In this document: positions 24,427 to 33,008 of the stretch, one piece after another
Layout: the number at the start of each line of letters is the position of its first letter
How positions within the stretch are numbered: the stretch's first letter is position 1
From: Hyalangium ruber
Lineage (GTDB): Bacteria; Myxococcota; Myxococcia; Myxococcales; Myxococcaceae
Direction of reading: 5' to 3'
DNA length: 64,000 nt
Assembly (NCBI RefSeq): GCF_034259325.1
Contig: NZ_JAXIVS010000005.1
Coordinates: 434,001 to 498,000, forward strand
Notes under the pieces: model-generated
Told to the model about the DNA's origin: nothing
What the model saw: only the letters and a program-made list of their open reading frames with translations
The model's database searches: none
Position numbers and translations under genes: made by a program

Positions 24427-26039
24427 GGGTCGCTCGGGGAGGCGGTGGTCCGCGGCGGCCGCGGGAACTCATTCAGGGTGAAGAAGAAACTGGCGCCCTG
24501 CCCCGGCTGACCCTCGCCCCAGATGCGCCCGCCATGGCGGCGGATGATGCGCTGCACGGTGGCCAGCCCTACCCCATTGCCCTCGAACTCCCTCTGGGTG
24601 TGCAGCCGCTGGAAGACGCCGAAGAGCTTCTCGCGGTAGGCCATGTTGAAGCCAGCCCCGTTGTCGCGAACCGTGTACGTCCGCGCGCCCCCCGCCTCGC
24701 CCGTCGCCCGAAACTCGATCTCGGCCACGTCGCGCTCGCGGGTGAACTTCCACGCGTTGCCCAGCAGGTTCTCCAGCACGGCGCGCAGCAAGTTCGGGTC
24801 TCCCTGATCGATCAATCCCTCCTGGATGTTCACCTTCACGATGCGCTCGGGCTGCTCGGACTGGAGCTGCTCGATGACCCCGCGCGCCATGCGAGAGAGG
24901 TCACACGCCTGGGCCGACAGCGGGGTGCTGTTGACGCGCGACAACTGGAGGATGCCGTCGATGAGTTCGGCCATGCGCCGGCCGCCATTCACGATGCGCC
25001 GCACGTAGTCGCGGCCCACCTCATCGAGCTTGTCCCCACAGTCCTCGACGAGCGCCTGGCTGAAGCTGGAGATGCTGCGCAGCGGGGCCCGCAGATCATG
25101 CGCCACGGTGTAGGCGAAGGACTCCAGCTCGCGGTGGGAGAACTCGAGCTGGGAGGTGCGCTGGGCGATACGGCCCTCCAAATCCGCGTTGAGCTGGCGC
25201 ACCTGCGCCTCGGCTTCCCGGCGCCGGGTGATGTCGGTGAGCATCGCCAGCGAGCCGGCATAGCCCCCCTCGTCGTTGAACAAGGGCGTGGTGGACATGC
25301 TGGTCCAGAGGACCGTTCCATCCTTGCGCAGGAAGGCGGTGTCCTGGGCCTTGACCGGGGGGGCCCGGCCTTTGAGCGAGAGCCCTCGTTGGGCCACCTG
25401 CCATGCCTTCTCGTCCATGAACGAGGACAGGTGCATGCCCAGCATCTCCTCGACGCGATAGCCGAACATCTCGGCCATGTAGCGGTTGGCGTAGGTGATG
25501 CGCCACTCGGGATCGATGGTCCCGATCCCCTCCTGGGCCGTCTCCACCAGCAGCCGGAAATGCTGCTCGGTGCGGCGCTTCTCCTCTTCGATTCGACGCT
25601 GCGTGTCGACGTCCCGCACGAGGGCCATGGCGCCCAGCAAGCGACCCTGCTGATCCTGTACGGGGATGCACTTGGCGCTGACGTGGATGCCATCCGGCGA
25701 ACCCGCGTTGCGGATGAACAGCTCCACCTCGCCCGACTCCTGGCCCTTCAAGGCCTTCCAGATCGGCATCTGTTCAATGGGCAACGGTGTCCGCTCGTCG
25801 GGCAGGAAGATGCCGTACCGGGAGCTCCACTCCTCCGAGACGGAGCGCTCACTTTCACCTACCCCGAACACCCTACTGGCGAAGGGGTTGCTGTAGATGA
25901 AGTTCCCCGACGCCTCTGAGATGGAGACCCCCTCGGAGATGTTGTCGAGGATGGCCCGGATGAGCGCATGGTGCCGAGCGTGGAAGAGCTCCTCGCCCAG
26001 CTTGTCCGAGGGCGACGCGGGAGGCGGTGCGTCATTCAT
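24423..26039 (-). CDS. PAS-PAS sensor histidine kinase
   Basis: 538 residues from ATG 26039; a longer frame start at 26204 would lie inside the upstream gene and is rejected. PAS1 spans about 25-145 and PAS2 about 160-272 (ending LTDITRRREAEAQ). A coiled coil to about 300 leads into HisKA with His314 in AYTVAHDLRAPLRS. HATPase at about 400-525 has the N-box LENLLGNAWKF and GNGVGLATVQ. The phytochrome-kinase-like HDLRAPL motif differs from the HEINNPL of its two neighbours. No membrane helices, so it senses a cytosolic cue. It lies between two duplicated REC-HK-REC genes. Confidence 0.92.
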   Translation of the reverse strand: MNDAPPPASPSDKLGEELFHARHHALIRAILDNISEGVSISEASGNFIYSNPFASRVFGVGESERSVSEEWSSRYGIFLPDERTPLPIEQMPIWKALKGQESGEVELFIRNAGSPDGIHVSAKCIPVQDQQGRLLGAMALVRDVDTQRRIEEEKRRTEQHFRLLVETAQEGIGTIDPEWRITYANRYMAEMFGYRVEEMLGMHLSSFMDEKAWQVAQRGLSLKGRAPPVKAQDTAFLRKDGTVLWTSMSTTPLFNDEGGYAGSLAMLTDITRRREAEAQVRQLNADLEGRIAQRTSQLEFSHRELESFAYTVAHDLRAPLRSISSFSQALVEDCGDKLDEVGRDYVRRIVNGGRRMAELIDGILQLSRVNSTPLSAQACDLSRMARGVIEQLQSEQPERIVKVNIQEGLIDQGDPNLLRAVLENLLGNAWKFTRERDVAEIEFRATGEAGGARTYTVRDNGAGFNMAYREKLFGVFQRLHTQREFEGNGVGLATVQRIIRRHGGRIWGEGQPGQGASFFFTLNEFPRPPRTTASPSDP

Positions 26040-26125
26040 GGGGCCGAGGCTCCAACCCTCGGGGCACTGAGCTATTGGCACTCGCCGCGATCTTTGGATC
26101 TGTCCTGTCCTGGAAGGAGCGTCTC

Positions 26126-27655
26126 CTAGTTCCCAGGGGCCTTGCGAGGTACGGAATCCAACAAATGGGCCAGCCTCTGCATATCGATGGGCTTCTCGAT
26201 GCACGAGGCTTGGGTCCGGTCCAGGAAGGACCGCGCCTCCTCTGAGAAGGCGCCTCCGCTCATGAAGGTGATGCGCTGGGCCTGCTCCGGGTCCAGCTGT
26301 CCCAGGGCCTCGTGGAACTGGGGGCCGCTCATCTCGGGCATCAACATGTCACAGAGGATGGCGTCGAAGCGGCGCCCGGAGGTGATGAGCCGCAGCGCCT
26401 CCTGCGCGCGGGCGAGCGCGGTGACCTCGCACTGCTCTCCCAGCAGGCGCTTGATGGCGCGGGCCACGGGCACCTCGTCGTCGATAATGAGGACGTTCAG
26501 GCCCCGCGCGAGCTGCTCCACGCTCTCGCCGGGCGCGGCGCTCACCGCCGCCTCGGCCGTGCGCAGGCGGACCCAGAACACGCTGCCCCGCCCCTCGTGG
26601 TTCTCCACGCCGACGCTGCCCCCCATCTCCACGATGAGGCGCCGGCAGATGGACAGGCCGAGCCCGGTCCCCACCCCCACCGGCTTGGTGGTGAAGAACG
26701 GCTCGAAGATGCGCTCATGCAGCTCGACGGGGACGCCGGGCCCGGTGTCGTGGATCTCCACCCGGACGCTCTCGGCCGACTCACGCCGCGTCACCACGCG
26801 GATCTCGTTCTCGTGAACGCGGCCGTCGGGGATGGCCTGGGCCGCGTTGATGATGAGGTTGAGGAAGACCTGCCCCAACCGGGCCTCGCTGCCATGGACG
26901 GGAGGAATGTCTCCATAGTCCTTGGAGAGCCGGGCGCGGTGGAAGACGTGGTTCCACGCCATGCGCAGCGACGAGTCGAGCACCCGGTGCAGGTCCGTCG
27001 GGCCGAGCCGGTGTTCGTCCGAGCGGGAGAAGAGCTTGATGTCGCGGATGATGTCCCGGATGCGCACGGCGCAGTCGCGCGAGTCGCGCAGGGCCTGCAC
27101 GCCTTCGTCGGGGATCGTCTCGCCCCGAATCGAGCTCAGGGCGAACTCCAGGTCCATCATCAGCGAGGCGAGCGGGTTGTTGATCTCATGGGCCACGCTG
27201 GCCGCCAGCAGGCCCAGGGAGGCGAGCCGGTCCGACAGCAGCAGCTGCTCCTGGATGCCGCGGCGCTCGGCGCGCAGGGCCGCCTCGCGCAGCTCCCGGG
27301 CCACGGCGGGGATCAGCCGCCCCAGCCGGTCCTTGAGCAGGAAGTCGTGGACCCCGCTCTTCATCGCGGCGACGGCCACCTCTTCGTCGATCTTCCCCGA
27401 CACGATGAAGAAGGGCACATCCAGCCCTCGCTGCTGCACCTGGGCAAAGGCCTCCAGACCATTGAAGAGCGGCAGCAGATAGTCGGCGATGACGAGATCC
27501 CACGTCGTCCCTCCGCTGAGCGCACTCGCGAGCTCTTCGGGGGTCTCCACGCGCGTAGGGTTCACGCTGAAGCCACGCTGGAGCTCATCCAACAACAGCG
27601 CGGCATCCTCCTCGTCGTCCTCGATGAGGAGCAGGCGCAGTGGCGCAACTTTCAT
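26126..27655 (-). CDS. REC-HisKA-HATPase-REC hybrid histidine kinase (paralogue of 22882-24426)
   Basis: 509 residues from ATG 27655, which has GAGGGAAG upstream; a start at 27958 would read through the previous gene. Order is REC (Asp in VIADYLLP), HisKA with AASVAHEINNPLASL, HATPase (NLIINAAQ, DTGPGVPVE, GTGLGLS) and a final REC (ILCDMLMPEMSG). Protein and DNA are strikingly similar to the gene at 22882, including the HRVLDSSLRMAWNHV block, which indicates a tandem duplication. It is 86 bases upstream of the PAS kinase start and probably in the same operon. Confidence 0.93.
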   Translation of the reverse strand: MKVAPLRLLLIEDDEEDAALLLDELQRGFSVNPTRVETPEELASALSGGTTWDLVIADYLLPLFNGLEAFAQVQQRGLDVPFFIVSGKIDEEVAVAAMKSGVHDFLLKDRLGRLIPAVARELREAALRAERRGIQEQLLLSDRLASLGLLAASVAHEINNPLASLMMDLEFALSSIRGETIPDEGVQALRDSRDCAVRIRDIIRDIKLFSRSDEHRLGPTDLHRVLDSSLRMAWNHVFHRARLSKDYGDIPPVHGSEARLGQVFLNLIINAAQAIPDGRVHENEIRVVTRRESAESVRVEIHDTGPGVPVELHERIFEPFFTTKPVGVGTGLGLSICRRLIVEMGGSVGVENHEGRGSVFWVRLRTAEAAVSAAPGESVEQLARGLNVLIIDDEVPVARAIKRLLGEQCEVTALARAQEALRLITSGRRFDAILCDMLMPEMSGPQFHEALGQLDPEQAQRITFMSGGAFSEEARSFLDRTQASCIEKPIDMQRLAHLLDSVPRKAPGN

Positions 27656-27741
27656 GGTGGCTTCCCTCGGCGCGGCCTCCAGACGTACGCTCCCGGCCCT
27701 GCGCGTACTACTGGCCCTGCGGACAATAGCGTACCGGGAAT

Positions 27742-29088
27742 TCAACGAGCAGTGACTGCCAGCTGCACTGGCAGGCGGAGTCTGGCCCTGCACCCGGGCC
27801 CCTCGGTCCGGTTCTCCAGCCGGAGCGTGCCCCCGTGCGCCTCGGCGATCTGCCGGCTGAGCGCCAGGCCGATCCCGCTGCCCTGAGGCTTGGTGGTGAA
27901 GAAGGGCACGAAGAGGTTGCCCGTGTCCGCCAGCCCGGGGCCCTCGTCCTCCACCCACAGCTCCACATCGTCCGGCCCGGGCATCGTCCAGGACACCCAG
28001 ACGCGGCCCTGCCGCTCCTTCGCCGCGTCCACCGCGTTACGCACCAGGTTGATCAGCAATTGCTCGAGCTGATCCCCATCCCCGCTCAGCGTCAGCGCCG
28101 GACCGGGGCGGACCTCCACCGCCTGCCGCGTCTCCAGCGCCACCACGCGCCGCACCCAGGGCTCCACCTCCACCGGCCCTGGCTTCGGCGGCGGCAGGCG
28201 CGCCAGCTTCGCGTACGCCGACATGAAGCGCGCCAGCGACTCACTGCGCCGCTCGATGATGCCCAGCCCGCCGCGCGCGTCCTCTTCCCAGTCCGAGGGC
28301 CGAGGCGCCTGCGTCAACGCGTCGCGCAGCGCGCCGGCGATGGATTGGATGGGCGTCAGCGAGTTGTTGATCTCGTGGCTCAGCACCCGGACCAGTCGCC
28401 GCCACGCCTCGCGCTCCTCCTCGCGCAGCGCCAGCCGCAGGTCCGCCAGCACCACCAGCTGGTGCGGCAGGCCCCCCTGCCGGAACGTGCTCCGCCGCAG
28501 CTCGTACGGTCCGCCCTCCACCGCGAACGTGCGAGTGAGCCGCCGAGGCACCGGGCCCTCCAGCAGATCCGCCAGCCCCAACACCCTCGCACCCTTGTTC
28601 ACCAGGTGCGCACGCGGCAGCCCCAGCAGCCTCTCGCCGGCGTGGTTCACCAGCCTCAGCGCGCCCTCCGCGTCGAAGGCCAACACCGCCACGTCGATCT
28701 TCTCCATCACGTGGGTGAGCAGCGCGCCCGCCTCCAGCGCTCCCAGCCGCTGCTCGCGCAGCGTGTCGCCCAGCGCGTTGGCCTCCAGCAGCACCTCACC
28801 CAGCGGATCGTCCGCGCGCGCCCCGCGCCCGCGCACCGAGTAGTCCCCTTCTCGCAGCGCGGCGAGCAGGTTGGCCACCGTTTGCAGCGGCCGGGCCACG
28901 CGCTCGCGCACCGCCAGCGCCGCGCCCAGGTGTACCGCCACCACCAGCACGGAGAAGGTCCAGCGCACCTTGGCGCTCGTGTCCTGCCCCCACAGCAGCC
29001 CCAGCGTGACGACCGAGCCCGGCAACCCCGCCAGCAGCGCCAGCAGGAAGATCTTCAGGTCATGCGCGAGGGGCTGGCGGCGGCTCAC
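27742..29088 (-). CDS. NtrY-like membrane sensor histidine kinase
   Basis: 448 residues from GTG 29088, which overlaps the response regulator stop by 4 bases (GTGA); the longer open frame upstream of this is a shadow of that regulator. Two membrane segments lie at about 10-30 and 40-60, with no periplasmic domain of size. A HAMP-like region (VARPLQTVANLLAALREGDY), a PAS-like segment, HisKA with LVRVLSHEINNSLTPIQ, and HATPase with NLVRNAVDAAKE, DEGPGL and GSGIGLALS follow. The HEINNSLTPIQ motif is typical of NtrY-type kinases. Cognate partner: the sigma-54 activator encoded just upstream. Confidence 0.93.
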   Translation of the reverse strand: MSRRQPLAHDLKIFLLALLAGLPGSVVTLGLLWGQDTSAKVRWTFSVLVVAVHLGAALAVRERVARPLQTVANLLAALREGDYSVRGRGARADDPLGEVLLEANALGDTLREQRLGALEAGALLTHVMEKIDVAVLAFDAEGALRLVNHAGERLLGLPRAHLVNKGARVLGLADLLEGPVPRRLTRTFAVEGGPYELRRSTFRQGGLPHQLVVLADLRLALREEEREAWRRLVRVLSHEINNSLTPIQSIAGALRDALTQAPRPSDWEEDARGGLGIIERRSESLARFMSAYAKLARLPPPKPGPVEVEPWVRRVVALETRQAVEVRPGPALTLSGDGDQLEQLLINLVRNAVDAAKERQGRVWVSWTMPGPDDVELWVEDEGPGLADTGNLFVPFFTTKPQGSGIGLALSRQIAEAHGGTLRLENRTEGPGCRARLRLPVQLAVTAR

Positions 29089-30491
29089 CGCGCGCCCTTG
29101 ATGCCGTAGTGCTGCATGCGGCGGTACAGCGCGCTGCGCGACAGGCCCAGCGCCTTCGCCGCGTCGCTCACGTTGCCCTCGTGCCGGGTGAGGGCGCGCT
29201 CGATGAGGTAGCGCTCCACCTCCTCCAGCGTCATCTCCTCCAGCCGCGAGGCGCCCTCCCGGCTCGCGCGCCGCAAGAGCAGGTCCTCCGCCGTCACCTC
29301 GTCCCCGCTGGCCATGAGCAGGGCGCGCTCCACGCTGTGCTCCAGCTCGCGCACGTTGCCCGGCCAGGGGTAGGCCATCAGCGCCTCCAGGGCTCCCGGC
29401 GACAGGCGCATGTTCGGACGCCCGTAGCGTCGACCCTGCTCGCCCAGGAAGTGCGCGGCCAGCAGCGGGATGTCCTCGCGCCGGTCCCTCAGCGGCGGCA
29501 GTTGCACCTCCACCGTGTTGAGGCGGTAGAGCAGATCCTCCCGGAAGCGGCCCTCGGCCACGGCCCGGGACAGGTCCGCGTTCGTCGCGGAGATGACGCG
29601 CACCGACACCCGGCGCACCTTGGAGGAGCCCACCGGGTGCAGCTCGCCCGTCTGCAGCACGCGCAGCAGCTTGGCCTGCTGGCCGAGCGGCATGTTGCCG
29701 ATCTCGTCCAGGAAGAGCGTGCCGCCGTCGGCCAGCTCGAAGCAGCCGATGCGGTCCGTCTTCGCGTCCGTGAAGGCGCCCTTCACATGGCCGAACAGCT
29801 CGCTCTCGAAGACGCCCTCGGACAGCCCGCCCGAGTTGACGGCGACGAAGGGGCTGTCCGGGCGGCCCGAGGCGGCATGAAGGGCGCGCGCCACCACCTC
29901 CTTGCCCGTGCCGTGCTCTCCGGTGATGAGGACGTTGGCCCCCGAGGGCGCCACGCGCTCCACCAGCCGGCGCACCGTCTGCATCGCCCGGGACTCGGAG
30001 AGGAACGAGGGCCGCTCCCCGCCCTTGCGCAGGTGGGTGTTCTCCTCCTCCAGCCGCCGGGAGCGCCGCAGCGCCCGCCGCAGCTCGAGCTGGGTGCGCA
30101 GCAGGGCCAGCAGCCGCGTGTTGTCCCACGGCTTCTGCACGTAGTCCCGGGCGCCGCCGCGCATGGCCTCCACCGCGCCCTCCACGCTGCCCCACGCCGT
30201 CATCACCACCACCGGCAGCGTCGCGTCGAGCTGGCGCACGCGTGCGAGCAGGTCCAGCCCCTCTCGCCCGGAGGTGGTGTCGCGCGCGTAGTTGAGGTCC
30301 ATCAGCAGCACGTCCACGTCCTCGGCCTCCAGGGTGGCCAGGACCCCCGCCGGGGACTGGGCCGTCACCACCGTGTACCCATCGCGCTTGAGCAGCAGGC
30401 GCAACGCCTCCAGCACGTCGGCCTGATCGTCGGCGACGAGGATGCGGGCGCGGGGGGCACTGTCAGCGACTGCGGGGGCGATTTCGGACAC
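29085..30491 (-). CDS. NtrC-type sigma-54-dependent response regulator
   Basis: 468 residues. The receiver has Asp65 in LLMDLNYARD with an insertion after it. The AAA+ domain has Walker A GEHGTGKE, Walker [11 protein letters not shown] and the sigma-54 contact loop as GAFTDA instead of the usual GAFTGA. A Fis-type helix-turn-helix (NVSDAAKALGLSRSALYRRM) ends the protein. Start GTG 30491. It is coupled to the downstream NtrY-like kinase by a 4-base overlap. It follows the ABC operon by 102 bases, but a strong hairpin separates them. Confidence 0.94.
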   Translation of the reverse strand: MSEIAPAVADSAPRARILVADDQADVLEALRLLLKRDGYTVVTAQSPAGVLATLEAEDVDVLLMDLNYARDTTSGREGLDLLARVRQLDATLPVVVMTAWGSVEGAVEAMRGGARDYVQKPWDNTRLLALLRTQLELRRALRRSRRLEEENTHLRKGGERPSFLSESRAMQTVRRLVERVAPSGANVLITGEHGTGKEVVARALHAASGRPDSPFVAVNSGGLSEGVFESELFGHVKGAFTDAKTDRIGCFELADGGTLFLDEIGNMPLGQQAKLLRVLQTGELHPVGSSKVRRVSVRVISATNADLSRAVAEGRFREDLLYRLNTVEVQLPPLRDRREDIPLLAAHFLGEQGRRYGRPNMRLSPGALEALMAYPWPGNVRELEHSVERALLMASGDEVTAEDLLLRRASREGASRLEEMTLEEVERYLIERALTRHEGNVSDAAKALGLSRSALYRRMQHYGIKGAR

Positions 30492-30569
30492 GACGACACC
30501 CAGGAGAAAGAGACTCTGCCAGAAGAGCCCCGAGGCAGGGAAAGGCGATTGGGGGCGCTGTGTGCCCGG

Positions 30570-30590
30570 CCCGTCTGGAGGCCAGACGGG
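30570..30590 (-). terminator. Hairpin terminator of the ABC export operon
   Basis: CCCGTCTGG (30570-30578) and CCAGACGGG (30582-30590) form a perfect 9-bp stem with a 3-base loop, 3 bases past the permease stop at 30594. No U-run is seen on the minus strand. Confidence 0.6.
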
Positions 30591-30593
30591 GGC

Positions 30594-32999
30594 TCACCCT
30601 CGCCTCAGCACATCGGCGGGATCCGCGCTGGCGGCCCGGTGCGCCGGCAGCCAGCTGGCCGCGAGCGCGACGGCCGTGAGCAGGGCCGGCACCCCCACGA
30701 AGACCGAGGCATCCAGCCCTCCCACGCCATGGAGGAAGCCCTCCAGCAGGTGGCGCGCGGCGACCGCCCCCACCAACCCCACCCCGACGCCCAGCCCCAC
30801 CCGGCGCAGCGACTGGCCCACCACCAGGCGCAGCACGTCCTCGCGCCGGGCGCCCAGCGCCATCCGGATCCCCATCTCGCGCGAGCGCTGCGCCACCGCG
30901 TAGGACATCACGCCGTAGATGCCCACCGCGGCCAGCACCAGCGCCAGCAGGCCGAACGTGCCCAGCAGCACGGTGCGGAAGCGGGGCTGCCCCAGGCCCG
31001 CTTCCAGCATCGCCTCCAGCGTGTCGGCCTGGGCGAGCGGAACCCCCGCGTCCAGCGCGCGCAGCTCCGAGCGCACCACGGAGGCCAGCTTCGAGGCCTC
31101 GAGCCCTCGCGCGGCGCGCACCACCAGGAAGCCCCCGGGATGGGGATCCTGCGCTTGCGGCACGTACACCGTGGGCTCGAGCCCTTGCTCGAAGCCCGAG
31201 TACGCCACGTCCCCCACCACACCGACGATGGTACGCCACTCGGGCTGGCCGCCCACCGCGCGGAAGGTCACCCGACGCCCCACCGCCTCCTGCCCGGGTA
31301 AGAACTGCCGGACGAAGGCCTCGCTCACCACCAGCACCGGCTCCGTGCTCGCCTTGTCCGCCTCCGCCAGCGTGCGGCCCTCCCGCAGCGGCACGCGCAG
31401 CGTCTCCAGGAAGCCGGGAGTGGTAATGACATAGAGGGTCGAAGGCGGCGCGTTGCTCTCCGGGGCACCCTCCCAGGTGAAGCTGGTCCTGCGCTGATCT
31501 CCGCCCGGCGGCAGGCTCAAGCTCAACCCCGAGGAGGCCACCTCGGGACGCATGGCGAGCCGCTCCCGCAGCGCGGTGTAGAAGCCCACGATGCGCGCGG
31601 GCTCCTGATAGCGATCCGGCGAGAGCACCAGCCTCGCCACGAAGACGCCCTCGGAGTCCACTCCTGGCTCCACCTGGTGCAGGCGCCAGAAGCTCTTGAG
31701 CATCAGCCCCGCGCCGATGACCAGCACCAGCGCGAGCGCCACCTCGGCCACCACGAGGCCTCCGTGGGTGCGGCCCCGCGAGACCTCGGTGGCGTTGTGG
31801 CCCAGCATCGCCTGGGGCGTGAGCCGGCTGCGCTGGAGCGCCGGAATCAGCCCCACCCCGACTCCAGTCACCAGCGCCACGGCCACGGCGAACAGCAGCA
31901 CCCGCCCATCCACCGTCACCTCATGTCCCCGAGGGAGCGCGCTGGCCCCCAGGGCGAGCAGCAGATCCGTGCCCCACATGGCCAGCAGCACGCCCCCGCC
32001 CGCTCCCAGCAGGCACAGGATGATGCTCTCGGTGAGCAACTGGCGCACGAGCTGCCCCCGGCTGGCCCCCAGCGCCACGCGGATGCCGAACTCGCGCGCC
32101 CGTCCCGCGGCGCGCGCCAGCTGCAGGTGCGCCACGTTCACCGCGGCGATCATCAGCACCAGGGCCACGGCCCCCAACAACACCAACAGCAGCAGGCGCA
32201 CGTTGCCCACCAACTGATCCCGGTAGCCCACCGCGCTCAGCCGAAGCTGGGACTGCGTGTCCGGGAACTCCTGAGCGAGCCGCGCGGCGATGGTCGCCAG
32301 CTCGGCACGGGCCGACGCCAGGGTGGCGCCGGGCGCGAGCCGACCGTTCACGATGAAGCCATGAAACGAGCGCAGGGTCCGCGCTGGCGAGCTCGCGGCA
32401 CCGGGCAGGCTGGCGTGGTTCACCCAGAGCAGCGTCCTCGCGTCAGGGACCTGGAAGGCGGAGGGCATCACCCCCACCACGGTGTAGGGCTGGCCTCCGA
32501 GCGTCAGCGTGCGCCCCACCAGCTCCCTCCGTCCTCCGAGCCGCTGCCACAGGGACTGGCTGAGCACCACCTGGGGCGCCTCGCGCTCTTCCGGCGTGAG
32601 CGTGCGTCCAAGCAGCGAGGCAATCCCGAACGTCTCGAAGAAGGCCCCCTCCACCACCGCACCCCGTACCTGCTCCGCGTCCCCTTCCCCCGTGAGGTTG
32701 AAGAGCTGGTTGCCGTAGGCGGTAAGCGAGGAGAACTGTGTGCTCTGCTCGGCGATCGCATCGAACTGGAAGAAGCTGAAGCGCTGAGCCTGCGGCCGCA
32801 CCGTGTCCGCGCCCAGCACGAGCAGCCGGTCCGCCTCCGGAAAGGGCAGCGGCCGCAGCAGCACCGCGTACACCACGCTGAAGAGCGCCGTGGTGGCGCC
32901 GATGCCCAGCGACAACGCCAGCACCGCCGCCAGCGTGAAGCCCGGCGCCTGGCGCATCAGCCGCAGGGCGTAGCGAATGTCCCGCAGGAGGTTGGACAT
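30594..32999 (-). CDS. MacB/FtsX-type ABC permease (ADOP family)
   Basis: 801 residues. The N-terminal DIRYALRLMRQAPGFTLAAV and [25 protein letters not shown] are hallmarks of the duplicated orphan permeases (ADOP). Two FtsX membrane blocks flank large extracytoplasmic MacB-like regions: about residues 270-440 hold three or four helices with ARAAGRAREFGIRVALGASRG, and the C-terminal block repeats [20 protein letters not shown]. These proteins typically act in export or in lipoprotein or envelope stress functions. It lies 9 bases after a paralogous permease and probably forms a heterodimer with it and the ATPase upstream. Confidence 0.92.
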   Translation of the reverse strand: MSNLLRDIRYALRLMRQAPGFTLAAVLALSLGIGATTALFSVVYAVLLRPLPFPEADRLLVLGADTVRPQAQRFSFFQFDAIAEQSTQFSSLTAYGNQLFNLTGEGDAEQVRGAVVEGAFFETFGIASLLGRTLTPEEREAPQVVLSQSLWQRLGGRRELVGRTLTLGGQPYTVVGVMPSAFQVPDARTLLWVNHASLPGAASSPARTLRSFHGFIVNGRLAPGATLASARAELATIAARLAQEFPDTQSQLRLSAVGYRDQLVGNVRLLLLVLLGAVALVLMIAAVNVAHLQLARAAGRAREFGIRVALGASRGQLVRQLLTESIILCLLGAGGGVLLAMWGTDLLLALGASALPRGHEVTVDGRVLLFAVAVALVTGVGVGLIPALQRSRLTPQAMLGHNATEVSRGRTHGGLVVAEVALALVLVIGAGLMLKSFWRLHQVEPGVDSEGVFVARLVLSPDRYQEPARIVGFYTALRERLAMRPEVASSGLSLSLPPGGDQRRTSFTWEGAPESNAPPSTLYVITTPGFLETLRVPLREGRTLAEADKASTEPVLVVSEAFVRQFLPGQEAVGRRVTFRAVGGQPEWRTIVGVVGDVAYSGFEQGLEPTVYVPQAQDPHPGGFLVVRAARGLEASKLASVVRSELRALDAGVPLAQADTLEAMLEAGLGQPRFRTVLLGTFGLLALVLAAVGIYGVMSYAVAQRSREMGIRMALGARREDVLRLVVGQSLRRVGLGVGVGLVGAVAARHLLEGFLHGVGGLDASVFVGVPALLTAVALAASWLPAHRAASADPADVLRRG

Positions 33000-33008
33000 A
33001 AGGCCGCT

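Noticed and set aside
27742-30195. Open frame reaching 30195 for the NtrY-like kinase
   Set aside because: Everything before GTG 29088 lies inside the response regulator in another frame and has no domain; the GTGA overlap gives the real start.
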